DNA from: Galaxea fascicularis
Lineage: Eukaryota; Cnidaria; Anthozoa; Scleractinia; Euphylliidae
Reading direction: 5' to 3'
DNA: 64,000 bases
NCBI GenBank assembly: GCA_948470475.1
Contig: OX419342.1
Coordinates: forward strand, 21,553,844 to 21,617,843
In this document: positions 1-12,799 of the stretch, in pieces
How positions within the stretch are numbered: the first letter of the stretch is position 1
Layout of the letters: the number at the start of each line of letters is the position of its first letter
Made by a program: the position numbers and the translations under genes
The notes under the pieces: model-generated
Told to the model about the DNA's origin: nothing
The model's input: the letters and a program-made list of their open reading frames with translations, nothing else
The model's database searches: none

Positions 1-326
1 AGTAGCATCTGGTCACTGTCAGGACTTTAAGGGTTACATAGACTGCTGAATGTCAACTAAACTTGTTCATTATACAATGGATGGTGTAAACCTCATGTTT
101 TGATCGGTCTAAAGGAGTTTGTGCATTAAGTATAGTGTATAGACACGTAAATGCAAGATTTTCCTGAACAGCCCGCAGCCGGTAGAATTAACTCGCCACT
201 TGGGCTGTTTGTGCTGGATACTTGTTTCAATTAAAGATTGACAACCTTATAATGTGACAGGTGCAAAGCAACAATTAAACACAACTTTAGATTAATTGTC
301 AGTAGTAAAACTGGCAATTAACTTAC

Positions 327-3300
327 TTGAAGACACCAGGTGTGTGGAGGTCAGGATTGAAGGGTCCGTTTTCAATGTAAGCAAGAATTCCTCCCAGAGT
401 GATTGCATCATTGGTAGTTATGGGGTAATTTCCACTGAGCACATTGTATTTGGCCTGATACCAGTTAAAAATAAATTAATTAATTAAATTACTTAATAAT
501 TCCATGTACCAGTAACTAAACACTACCAAACTTAACAAAAATGCTTGAAATTTGCAATAATATTTAACATTCTCTTTCTTGCATATAATGGTGATGTTGA
601 CTTGTCAGTAAGCTTAAACATTGCAACTTGGCCTGTTCTTTGTTTGACCTCAAAATGGTCTACATAATTATGTTTAGATCATGACAAGTTTTATGACATG
701 GTATAAGCAAGACTACCAAGAATAAATGATTATTATTAATTTCATAACATAATTTATAATATTGATAATAATAATTATAACTATATTGCTGAAAGGAAAT
801 ACTTCTAATCACCTCTTCAAACAGCCTCCTGATGATCTTGTCATCTTTTATCTGAAGGACAGGAGATAATAACATTAGAAATGTGCGTCATTACAAGGGG
901 TTAGCGTGTCAAACATTTTCACAAAATCAAATGATCTCAACCAATACCAACCCTCTTCTCCTCTGAGAGGGGAAAAAATGAGTTCCTCTGATAGCAGAGA
1001 ATTGGTTCATCTACAAATGAAAAAAAAAATTGTTAAAAACATGCTTGCCTTGATAGATTTGCCCACCGTTCCCTTGTGAAAAAGAACTAAAGTGAAGTTG
1101 TTACCTTGACTGTAACAAAAAAATTTCAGAACTCCACAAAGTTGTAAACGATGTGATATTTGCTCACTCTGCACAGGGCAATACATACATCAGTTTACCT
1201 TGTCATGCAATCTTGCTTTGTGCCAAATGACATTAAATTTTTTCTAGAAACTAGTTGGGGCAATTTGTACAATGTCCATCAACATGTAGCCCTGAATGAG
1301 GTATGAATAAGTCTGGGTCTACAGTGTAATTACACCCTTCTTCAGGCTTTTTAGGCTAACCATAACACCTTATTAGTGACCACAGGTATGTTTTAAGTGG
1401 CTTGACAGTCAACCAATGTCATATCCGGAATCCTTCAGCACTTTGATCTAGTATCAGTTGCAAATTACTCACAGGGTTACTGCAGAAATCATGCAGTTTT
1501 TCATATCAGGGCTACTTTTTTAACACACTACTGTCTCCTAAACAGTATCTGTACCCAAAACAGATGCAAAAAGCAGACCTCACATCCCCATGCAATGGAT
1601 GCCTTATAAAAAGTAGAGAATAAAATTAATGAACATTCTCCTGCTTGAATCTGTGTGATGTTCCAATAAGAATTATATAATTCTTATCAGCATGAATAAA
1701 ATACTAGAAGCTTGGCCAGCACTCTTTTTAGTTAAATAGTTTAAGATTTAAGGGAAAACAAAAATAGTAAGAGCACTGATTTCTTAAACTGTTTTTAAAA
1801 TTACAAACCTTTTTCAGCAACTTCGTCTGTTACATTGGTAAACTTCTTGAGTAATTCTACCCACACTTTGCGCAATCTAAATGGTCGGTGGTGAGCTTTC
1901 AATTGGAGCTCTAAAACAAAACCAAAATCAAAAGCTACCTATTAATGCATGTACGTTGAAATGCAAAAAAATATGGAACCTTTCCACCTTCAGTCCAAGG
2001 TTCAATGGAACGGAGAGGGGTGGCAAAAGAAACGATTTTAGTATGGAACTAAATTTGAATTTCTGGAGGGCTGGGTGGGGCAAACTCCTTCCATTGGGGG
2101 GTGGGTGGAGGGCAGGGGGAGTGAGTGAGGAGAGAAAGAGGCGTAATGGATACATACATTGTTCCGGTACCACGAGAAAATGATAACAACAGTTACTGCT
2201 TCATGCTTCTATAGAACATCCAGGGATTAGGAACTAACAAGGGAGAGAACTGAAACTCACGTAGCAGTGGAGAAAGGAGCCAAACACAGAAAACTTGTGA
2301 GGCCACTAGAGGAAGAGATAGATTCTCCGCCATGATTGTGTTTATTGTTCCAGCAATGGTGTTTCTTCCTTCTTCAAGATTCAACAGACGACCTGACTTC
2401 TCCACTAAAAATACTGCCACAGTCAATGCTGAAAGAGGAGTTAAAAATAATTCTTTTTAGTGACAAGTAACCCTGAAACCAACTGAATACAGTCAGGTAT
2501 GACCCCTTGGCACCCTTTTGATTTAATTCGCATGGCCCAATTTTTGACAGGAATTTGTGGATTAATTCTTCTGTTGCTCTTAAAGAGTGATTGTATCAGT
2601 TTCACAACTTAAACATACAGCTGTAGTTTAATCACTCAATCCATCAGTACTTCTTAGTTCTTACTGCTAAAAGTCTGTCAAAAAAGTCCTTAAGAGGTGG
2701 CAATTAATGGGGACATACAGATAATCAGATATGCTCTTAACTGATATCATGTCATGGACACTTTAGTATGCTTTAAAGGGAGGTCTAACTTTTGAGTTTC
2801 AGAGTAACTTAATCCTAAGCTTGACAGGCCCGCTCTAGTGAACTTTACTATTAGTTAAATATGAAGCAGTCAAATAAATATTTTATGCTGTTCAAGGTGG
2901 TTTAATAATTGTCACAACATACAGTTTGTAAGTGTACAGGAATTACTGAAAAAAAATTTCCAAGGTTCAAGGATTTACAGTTCTGCTCAAAAGTAAGTTA
3001 CCATCCTTGTGCACTATGCAATTTGCATTGCATCACATGCTTTGTCTTAGTGCCTGCAAGTATCACATCTTCAACCTTATGTGTGATCTTAATTGAACAT
3101 TGTAAGGTGAATACCGGTAATAGTAATTTGATTTCAAGTGATCAGAAAAGTATGTTGCCAAAGATGTGTCATGACTGATATTTTTTACTTTTGTTTACAG
3201 CTGTAGGTTTGCATTTGCATTTGCTCATGACACATTTGTCTTCCTATGCCAGAAATGTTCACTTTGGTAAGACTCATGCTACACGATTTGCATGGCATGC

Positions 3301-4199
3301 GATCACGTCATGTTTCCTGTACACGCTTTTGAGTGGTACTGTAAATGAAAGATGCTGGTAAGATTTAATGCAGATCTAAGCAGAAATGGCACTGAAAAGG
3401 GGTCCAAATGATGAATAAAAATAATATTACAGTTGCCAAAAACCTCTCGGAGCAGAGAAGAGAACCAGCAACAAACTCAACCCACATGTGACGCCGAGAC
3501 CGGGAATCAAACCTGGGCCACATTGGTGGGAATAATAATAATAATAATAATAATAAGTAATAAGACCTTTACTTACCCTCGGCAGTTTATTTAGCACTAA
3601 GGCTAGTGGGGCCAAGCAAACACATGAAGCAAATAATTCAAATAAACGTAACACGATAAGAATCCCAACTGGTGGGAGGCAGACCAGTTGGCTATTTACA
3701 AGGATGACCGAGGAGTTGAACCAGGCACTTACCCAGAACAACACCAACTAGTGGTCAGAGCGGGATTTGAACCCGTGTCACCGCATCGAAATCCAGCGCC
3801 CTAGACCACTCGGCCATCCTGTGCTCTCACCACTACTTCATCCCTGCTCCATGGAATAATATCCACACAAGAATCTTGGTCATGAATAGGCTTTTAGACC
3901 CTACAGTGTACTGTCTGGAGAAGTTTTTGTTATATAGCACCTAAAAACATTTGAACCCATTTACGTACAAGTATCTTTAATTACCTGTATGACCACTACC
4001 AAAGATAAATGTACTCACGTTGAAATGACAATGTTTGCATTGCATCAGCTCTGCTTCCCCATGAAATGGACTTCTTGATACTGCTTGTCTTGGGTTTTTT
4101 AACAGCAGCCTGATTTTCTTCAGAATGGAGCCTCTTAAAATCTGGATGCCCGAAATTTTCCTTATCCATGTGTGAAAGTTCTAATGTGTCAGAAGCCAT
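327..4199 (-). CDS. FRMD8: FRMD8 orthologue (FERM domain protein 8), 5' part, partial
   Basis: Six coding exons: 4019-4199, 2261-2428, 1809-1910, 952-1010, 813-851, 327-454. All junctions are GT-AG and in phase. They give about 225 residues before the gene leaves the window. The start is the ATG at 4199, three bases after a splice acceptor, so the 5' UTR continues upstream. The first ~60 residues are polar and Lys/Ser-rich; then comes the FERM F1/F2 region, with SPLLQLQLKAHHRPFRL, EPILCYQRNSFFP and IKDDKIIRRLFEE, which align block by block with vertebrate FRMD8. In mammals FRMD8 binds the cytoplasmic tails of iRhoms, stabilises the iRhom/ADAM17 sheddase complex, and also interacts with LRP6 in Wnt signalling. 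The cnidarian role is inferred from this. The F3 lobe and C-terminus are outside the window. Confidence 0.9.
3531..3825 (-). mobile_element. tRNA-derived SINE with (TTA)n tail
   Basis: Read on the minus strand, the element starts near 3825 with a Leu/Ser-type tRNA-like head (A-box-like GGCCGAGTGGTCTAG, B-box GGGTTCAAATCCC). A conserved-looking body of about 200 bp follows, and it ends in a run of about eight TTA triplets at 3531-3556. Head, body and simple-repeat tail in that order are SINE architecture. A second tRNA-like arm (GTTTGATTCCCGG) lies beyond the tail at 3430-3530 and probably belongs to another insertion. No clear target duplication was found. Confidence 0.65.
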
Positions 4200-4205
4200 G
4201 GTCTA

Positions 4206-7200
4206 AAAGAAAAAGGCACTACAAGATAAAAATCTGCCTATGATAGTACAAAAGAAATATGGATTGTATAAATAAATAATTTTCCTAGTTAATCAATACA
4301 AAATGCTCTTTCTAGAACCCTGGCAGACTGTGCCTTTAATGGAAATTGTTACCTTCTGTACTACCTATAAAAAGGAGTAATGGTTCAACTTGATATTTTT
4401 TCTTAATAGACCAATCCTGAGATCAATACAAATGTATATTAATTAAGAATTCTCCTCTTGAAATAATGATTGACAGGAAACCATTTATGTGTCTTTCTCC
4501 AAAAGGATCCATCACTGTTAGAAATAAAGAGTGAAAAACCTAAACAGAAAATTAATGTTTAATTACTAACATCTCTGTGTCAATCTGTAAGAAATACAGT
4601 TAAATACATAAAAAATCACAAAAGCTTGCAAACATTTCACACAACTGTTCAATCTAACAGTAGAAGTTGATTTCTTAAGTTACTGATATTGAAACAAGCA
4701 AAAAGCCTTTACTCTTGATTGATGTTATCTCTAAACATCATGAATTATAATTAATAATTCTAGCCCCCTGCTGGGTGTAACATTCAGATTTCACAATCTG
4801 TCTCAGAGATTTAACTTCACACATGAAAGTCACAGCAGAGTCAGTAAAAAGCAACACCGAACACAGTATCGCATTCTTTAAATGGTTATTTTTCTTTTCT
4901 CAGTTTGTTTGAGGGTAAAAGGTGAACAAGAGATTAACATTTTGAATGTTACATCGTAAAAGTGGCCATAGGCTTCCACAGTTAAGCCTGATTTAACAGT
5001 TAAAATACCTCCAGTACTATTTTTAGTAACAACTACAAAATTTCAAACAAAGAGACCATGATTAGGAGCTTTTCTGAACTCTAGTTCAATTATTGTTTGG
5101 TGACCAAGATAGTAATGGCCTCACATAATAAACAATGATTTTTACTAGTGGCTGCATGCAGTTTGTGCATACCTTACAAATTCACATACTCTCATACATT
5201 ACTCTATCAAGGGACAACCCAGAATGAGCAGAGCGTTGAAATAAACTTGGCAACAACATTTTTATTTTTGACCAAAAAAAAAAGTGACTAAGAACGTAGT
5301 TTCCATATCCCCTTATATTCAAACAGGAGTGGATGGAAGCAATTTTAACTTGAATTAAATAGACTGAGAACCACTTTTTAATGCAGGCGCAATCAACTAC
5401 CACACAAGCTGTAACCTTGCATCACACAGTATAACATCAGTTGGACTTCCCCATAAAGTATCTGAACAATGTTTAAGAAGACATCGATTCGCTTGCTATT
5501 TGCATCACATATTTACTTGTACTCACAAAGTACTGATAATTATAAGTAATTAAAAACAACATAAAACTAACTAGGTGTACACAACCACCAAACACACAGC
5601 CACAGTATAACACCTTCTTGATAAAATTAAGGGCTCATAGCCCTCATCACTATTAGAGAAAAACAGTTCTAGGACAGCACTGTACTAAACAGGCATGTCC
5701 TGCTTTAGTGAATTGATGCTGAGTCTAAATTAATATTAAGTTTACAACCCATCAAGTGAGTGAGTGATCAACTAACCACAAAAACTAATTCATTGCACAA
5801 GCACAACTCAGCTGTTACAAATAATATTAATGAGGAACCAACTTCACCCTGAAATTCCAACTGACTAGAAACAAGCCAACTGCACTTCTAATTCAACATA
5901 CACACCCCAAGAGGTTCCCATCTTTTCACAGAGTTCTGTACAGTAAATACAATGTAAGCAAAAACAACACACACTTATGAATAACTGGGTGTTTTCTAAA
6001 CTAATGGACTTATCAGCAACCATTCTGGGCTAGGAGGAGATGTCTCCCTGGAGACACCTCAGTATGCTTTTACATGTATTTTTCAGCAGGAATGGCTTTC
6101 AGATAAAGCCTCAAGTACATTATGCACTAGGGATGTCTAATTACTGTATAATCAAATTTTAAATTTGGGCTATGAAGAAGTAGTCGTACGTGGACTTTGG
6201 TTTGAGGGCACTACATTAAAAGACTACGCGAAATAAAATTACATAAGCTTAATCCTGACAGTTTAAATTTAGAGAAGTATAATTCCAGAGAATTAGCACA
6301 TCATCACCCATGAAATTTACCAAACACAAAACGATCGAAACAGGGGGAATAGAACGATTTTGCAAAAAGACCTGTTGAAGTTATTAAAAAATGCGTGATT
6401 TCGGTTAATGTAGATCAAGGAAATGCTTGAAGACTTCACTCTACTAACCTTGAGGCACATGCAAAGGTAGCAAAAAGATATTGGTTCGTTCCGAAAGATT
6501 AACGAGATTAAATTTGTTTCAACTGATATAAGAAATCGCACGAAAACGCCAGAACAAAACGCTTACTAGTAAATACCCTGGAGCAAGCCGCCCACAAGTT
6601 CCCAGTTCGTGCAGAAAATTAAATATTCCTTTACAGATTGTCAATTGTTCCGTGTATTATGAGCGACCGATTTCGCTCTTCCCTCATTATATACAACCGG
6701 TAGTTGCTTGATTTAGTAATAACAGTCATAGATACTTAGTTTACGTGCACATGTAGCGCAGACATCCAAATATATCCATATTTTGCAATTGTATACTTAC
6801 TCAATCAATATTATCAACTTCGCAAGCAGCTAAACACAATCCTGCATGGACGCGGATACAATATTTGATATGTATACGGATTAACGAATATGATGCACCC
6901 AGTTAAATGCACCAGAATCTGACCCACTTACCTTTTAACATCGTAATCTTTTCTGAGTAATTAAACTTAAGTTCATTTAATGGAAAGCACGAGAAATTTC
7001 CAATTTGAATTTCACCTGCAAGAAATTATGAAATCAGCTGCACAGTTCCGGGCATGATAAACAACGTCAGCTTTTCATCTGCTTTTCGTGATTTCAATGC
7101 ATGAACTTTTAACAGTAAAGAAAGCGTTTAGCTCACCACGTTCCCGACTTCCATCTGCTTAGACATAAACGTAGCTAACGAAATACAGGAAACATTTGTA

Positions 7201-7284
7201 GACATGTTTATTTACGAATTCAAAATTTATAGCATGTAGAATTCGCCACCCTTTTAGCAAAAACCTTGAGCTTTAGACACTCAC
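4206..7284. other. FRMD8 5' intron, no gene seen
   Basis: AT-rich DNA with only short spurious reading frames. I see no recognisable exon, transposon end or RNA gene on either strand. Confidence 0.5.
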
Positions 7285-7420
7285 CTTGGCCGAAATACCT
7301 CAGCAAGAACTTCGCCGATCAAAGGAACAGTTTCTTTTAAGAGTACAGAAAACACAACACACTGAAAGTCCGAGACAAACTTGCTGTTGACTGATCACGT
7401 CGGATTCAATGCCTTATAAT
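7285..7420 (-). promoter_or_regulatory. possible FRMD8 non-coding first exon / promoter zone
   Basis: On the minus strand a strong donor (GCCAAG then GTGAGTG) ends a possible exon at 7285. The FRMD8 coding exon begins after an acceptor at 4203-4205 with only three UTR bases before the ATG, so at least one upstream non-coding exon must exist. This is the best donor in the upstream DNA, but other donors at about 6930 and 7134 are also possible. No TATA box or sharp start site is visible; the upstream limit is a guess. Confidence 0.3.
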
Positions 7421-8473
7421 GTGAAGATTCCAGGAGACCGCAAAAGGTCAGGTTAATTCTGACGAAACTGTCACACCCCCACCGTATCAACTGACCATGG
7501 CTTGTCAAAAAAAAAAAGCGATGTTTGCGCTAATATCTCTGCAAAGAGGAAACGTGACTGCTCTGCCTGCTTTTCTCTTAGATCTCCGAAGAAAAATTGC
7601 GTGCAATTCCGTCCAAAGTGCTGATCAGTGCTGATTCCAACATAACTCCTTCCCATAATGCCGCTCGTTCAGTGGTCATTTTCATACCAGTCCCTACCCT
7701 GGAAAGGGATAACGTTGGCTCGGACGTGGGTGATATTATCACAGAAATGTGGGGTATTCAATATATTTCTTGTGTACTTAGCAGTCGTAATATAACACAA
7801 TTACGGAACTAAGAAAGTTACCTCCCAGTTCTAAGTTGAAGACCATATACGTGGGCAACCTAAAATCAGTCTACAAAGCCGATTAAATTTTTACAGTTAC
7901 TGAAGAGCTACGTAACTAGAAACACGAGTTAAAATTTGAAAACTTATTTCTGATGTCATTACGCTACAATACTGATACTTGTTGTCCTTAATTCTAGTCA
8001 CGGCTTTTAAATCTCAAAAGCGCGTGAGAAACATCGTTATGTGCAAACTCAGTACAGGCTCTAAGCCTTTCGTCACGAACGCCTTCTCCTTTCTTTGTTC
8101 TGTTTTATAGTTCTAAATGATCTAACAATTCAAAAAGTGCCAAAACTCCAGAATACGAAGGAATTCGCTTCACCCCGTTACATAACACATAACTTGATCA
8201 AGCTCTATTTCGCAATATTCACGTCACTGGTTAGTGTGACGTCAAAACATATACAGGAAATGCAATTGGTGATTCAGTCTGCGACGTCATGAGCAGGAGT
8301 GCATGAGAAAACGTCCTTAAAGCCTTTGTTTCCGGATTCAATATCGAAAATTCTTGATTTAGAAACGCACGTTATGTTGACATGCAAGATATTTGGTCTC
8401 TTACTTCCTCTTTAGGCAGGTTGATACAAACGTTATGACCTTACCGTAAGCTTTGGTCATACAAACAAACACC

Positions 8474-8822
8474 GTTAAGAGACTTTTAGCTGAAATTTAT
8501 GTGCAACGGTGCTGAGAAACAAGTTTCAGCAGGCGTTGCACCGTGTAACATGGTCGGTTTCGTGAAACTTTTTCGAACTTCTGTCGCGAGACAAATTTCA
8601 CGAATAGTAGAACCGCTCTCTACCTCTGCAACGGTTGCAACGATCGCAGTCTCGCCCGGTCTTATTACGTTACGCCGCCAATCAGATTCCGGAACAGCAA
8701 CATTTCGAGACCAGTTTCAACGTTCCCGAACAAGTTTCGACCTTTTATGTTACACGGTGCAACGCCTACTGAAATTTATTTCTCAGTGCTGTTGCACACA
8801 AGTTTCAGCTAAAAGTCTCAAC
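8474..8822. mobile_element. MITE with ~75-bp terminal inverted repeats
   Basis: The left end, from GTTAAGAGACTTTTAGCTGA, is matched in inverted orientation by the right end at about 8740-8822, including a shared inner block ending in GGCGTTGCACCGTGTAAC. Total length is about 350 bp. It encodes no transposase; the 109-codon frame inside is a by-product. A clear target-site duplication was not found. Confidence 0.7.
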
Positions 8823-8829
8823 GTGTAAG

Positions 8830-11800
8830 ACTTTAGAAAAAGAAATCTAGTGACAGACTTGCGTGATACTGAAGGCTTATGTCCAGTTTGAGGCCAAACA
8901 CTTATGAATAAACAATTGAATTCAGCCGGCAACTACTTAATCTAACCCACCTAATCCGACTGCGTGGGATGAAACTATTCATAACGAATTTAATGTGCAA
9001 TCCAGTCATCCTTTCTTTTTACCCTGACCCAAATCCTTCCGAGTTCAGAGCGTTAAAGTTGAGAAATATGCAATGTTCACTATACTGCGGGCGTAGAAAA
9101 AGCAAAATCCCTAAGTGAAGGAAAGGAACGGAGCGGCCCACTGGCCGGTTTACTCAGCTTCAAATGCGGCAGGAGTCCGCATAATGTCCAGGACCAGCAA
9201 GGTGTAAAAACACTACGTATTCCATGAGGGCTGGTTCAATATTTCTTTTTCGTTCACTTTGAGTTCAACTTAAACTGCTCACTACATTTTGCATGGAAGA
9301 TGTAGGAGAGAAAACAAACGGATGCGTGTAGAAATTAATCTTCTTGGCTTTTAATGGCAATAACGAATCTCAAAAAACACTGTATATACATTTGACATAA
9401 ATGGCCGGCTGGAAGCGGTGTTTACTTGCATACGATTTCCGCTATTTCTAGCCGGGCAGCTTCGCCAGGTCAGCGTGTGCCATTCTGTAGAAATAAGAAA
9501 GACTCGGACTTATGTAATCAGACCGGTTCACATCAATCGATGGACACATGTTGTAAGGCAGCTAAAGACTTGTGGCTCGGCCGATTATGAAGTAGACCAG
9601 ACCAGCTCTTTAGAGAGTCTTTCTTATTTCTAAAGGATTTGAATTTATCCGAGATCTTACACGGACTGTTGTAGAACGCAGAATTCCCACAATCCAAAGT
9701 ATAATGACGCACGTTTACGAGACAGAGGGTATCGATTTTACCAGTCTACTTTACTTCTAACCCAAAGAAGTCTAGGAGAACCTCGTAAAGGCCTTATGCA
9801 TCTCACACCGACAGTGACAGTCCGTCTCCCCCCCTCCCCCCCCCAAATCCCCCCAAGGCCCCCTTTCCGGAAAGACGGACCTTTTGAATTTGCAAAGAAA
9901 GCGAATTACTAGGTCACCTGTCAACTTCCATTAAAAAAAAAAAAAAAATGGTAAGAATTTGAAAGGGGAAGGGAAAACGTGAATGAGCTCCCTCCTGAGA
10001 GCTCTCCTCTCTGAAACGGGGAAAAAACTATTCAGAGGACAATAAAATCGTCGTCCAGTTTTGACTGTTTAGTTCTAATTAACTGATTCCGGTACAGTTC
10101 ATCGTTTATGACTTCCGTATTCTCTAATTACCTGGAAAAGAACGCGCATTTCTTGCGGTTTGCCGAAAGAACACGAGAGGTTACGATTCCTACATATCAG
10201 TTCAAGATCCGGGGTGTCAGAAATAGTACCCGATGCATCAAAGTTGGCAAGTCAATCGTTTTTACGAAAACTATTTCATCTGCCATTGTCCAATCAGAAA
10301 TATCAATTACAACATAGCTATTTCCAAAATATCTGTCGAAATCGTTAGAGGATACTTTTGAACTAAATAACTTTAGCAAACAGGTGCCATCGCGTTAGTC
10401 ACTGAAACTCGTTAGCTGGAATTTCCCAGGACAAGCGCAGACAATATTCTTTCAGTTAGTCAGTTAGACGCCGTCTGTCAATTATAGTGTAACCTCTGCT
10501 GTCAACCCTACTGCGGTCTCGGCTGATAAAAACAAATACAATGAAAAGCCGTTATGCATGACATTTCTAGGAGAAACGATAACTAAGTTTTTCAAAATCA
10601 TAGTATATACCACGCATTAAGGTCGAACTACAACCACAGAGATAGCGGAGAAATTATAATTATGAAAACTTTGGTCTCTTCAGTTTCCAATAAGCCGTCG
10701 TGAACTACATTACCTCAACAAAATCATAAAAACCATTGGTTTCATTTTACAAATTAAAACCTTACTAATATATATATTCTTTCTTTTCACACACTCTTGT
10801 TAATAGAGGATAACGGTTTAGCATACGGCAACGATGGATCTTTGGAGACAAACGAGCACTAAGTAAAACCGAGCAAAGTTAAGCGACTTGAACCAGGCGT
10901 CCATCTTAGCTTAATAAGCTTGCGCGAAGTTCTCGTCTTTCATTTACTCCAAAGCTTACATTATTTGCTTTTAATTAAGTGATAACACTGAAGTACTTAC
11001 CTGAACAGTGCCTGAGGGATTTAAAGCGGTGTAGTAAGCTCCAAATTGATTGAAATGAAAATTCCTGATGAGACGTTCCGTTCCGTTACGTTATAAGAAC
11101 TACATTGGCTAGTTCCTTGAATAAATTCAGCTGAAGGAAAATTTACCACGGCGGATATTTTCAGCGGTATATTGTATATAGGGCGTGGAGCAAGGAAACA
11201 GGTATTTACGGATATTAGCTAACCGTAAAAACAAAATACGAGGAAACAGACACAGAAAATATTTCATATGCCGTCCTCCAAACCTTTCAAGCGTGCGACG
11301 CGAAATTTTAAACTGCGTCAAATGACCGAGAAGTTAAATTCACGGTGTGACCTTAAAAAAAGGCGAACTATAAATAATCAACTAAAGAAAAATATTTAGA
11401 TATTGAGTAAAGCCAACATCAAAGAAAACGTTGAAATTATTTTATGACAAAATGCTGCCGAATGTCGACGCCAAGCCTTCAGTATCGCAAATTCCTCATA
11501 AGACTTATTGCTTTTCTCTAAACCCCTGGCGTTTACTTTATTCAGAGGGACGGGAACACGAAATAAAGATCGTTATTTTGGTCAGAAAAAAGCGTTAAGT
11601 AGTTGACTTCCACCATATCCGTGTTAATTATCAGGGCGTCGCTCAGCTTTTCCTAAAAAAAAATGTCAGTAAGGCCATTACGTCACATGAACTAAATCCT
11701 CCTGGGCACGTGCACGTACGTTTTTGTGTGGCTTACACGAAGTGTATAGCCACATTATGCTGAGACCAGATTTATTTATTTGTTTGTCCACGAGAGTCGA

Positions 11801-11830
11801 GCGCCTGTCACGTGGTCTAGTGTCTACTGT
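8830..11830. other. intergenic stretch, low-content
   Basis: Contains a C-rich tract at about 9827-9845, an A-run at about 9932-9948, and a 17-bp inverted pair at 9489-9505 and 9616-9632. No reading frame here has splice signals or domains I recognise. Confidence 0.5.
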
Positions 11831-11837
11831 TTAGTCA

Positions 11838-12242
11838 GCCATCTTGGTTGAAAGCGTGCTTTCGAGTAATTTTGTTCAGGTGATCGTATCACAAGTTAGT
11901 TTTCTTCGCACAAGCCAGTAGATACAGACTCGGCTTGTGTTATAAGTACAGGTTTTGCAAGAGCTTTTACGGTCTTAAACATTTAAGTGCTTGAATCTTC
12001 GGCACGGGTTGTACTACACTGAAAGGAGTCATTGCACTCTCGCAAGCCAACAACTACATATCGGCTTGATCTATCGTGCGGGTTGCACCACTGAGTGTCT
12101 GAAAGTGTTTCAAAGTGTTTGAAGGTGTTCTGAAAGTGTCTGAAGCTACCTAAAGGTGCCATAAAGTGAAATAAGCTGTAATGTGGTTACATTCTCCTTT
12201 CACTGTCGATAATTCACGGAGGGATATTTCAAAACGACAAAA
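11838..12242 (+). promoter_or_regulatory. possible orphan plus-strand first exon with YY1-like site
   Basis: GCCATCTTGG at 11838-11847 is a YY1-type initiator motif (reverse complement of CCAAGATGGC), preceded by a CACGTG E-box near 11810. About 400 bp downstream is a strong donor, GTAAGTAT, starting at 12243. The stretch between has no long frame. This looks like a 5' UTR or lncRNA first exon, but no partner exon was found. Confidence 0.3.
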
Positions 12243-12457
12243 GTAAGTATGGGAATCTCGATTGAACTGTACCTGTCAAGGATTGGCTCTCATGACAATT
12301 TCGTGAAAACAAAGGATACCTTATCACGTTGTAAGGATCATTTTTTGAGTTTAATGTTTATGACGTTCTATTTAAATTTATTTTACTTGCCTGAGTATTG
12401 AAACAAGTTGTTGAACAACACAAAATGTGGAGTGATGTGACGTTTTGTTTTTTTCTT

Positions 12458-12780
12458 CAACTCGTGTGTTGTGTCAGCGAATGAAGTCTGAACTTATTAT
12501 TAGTTTGTTCAGGAACACACAACACTAAACAATAATTTTGGAATATTCGTATTGTTTCAACTGTTGTCTTGTTATTATATGTTACCGAACTCTAAACTAA
12601 TTGTTTACATTTTAGAAACTTGTGTTATTATTTTCACTCGTATGTTGTGTCAGAGATTAAACTCTAAACCAATCGCTAGTTTGTTCAGAAACACAGAACA
12701 CTGAAAAACAATTTCAATAAATAGTGCTGTTTCAACTTTTGTCTTGTTATTTTGTAAGCGATTGAACTCTAAACCAATCA
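12458..12780. repeat. two-unit imperfect tandem repeat (~176 bp)
   Basis: Two diverged copies run about 12458-12603 and 12634-12780. Both contain a TGTTGTGTCAG block, then TAGTTTGTTCAG, then TTTCAAC.TTTGTCTTGTTATT-like sequence and a final AACTCTAAAC. Divergence and small indels suggest an old duplication. Confidence 0.6.
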
Positions 12781-12799
12781 TTAAAATATTTACGACTGT

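Noticed and set aside
8499..8828. 109-codon plus-strand frame
   Set aside because: Almost entirely within the inverted arms and interior of a MITE; no domain.
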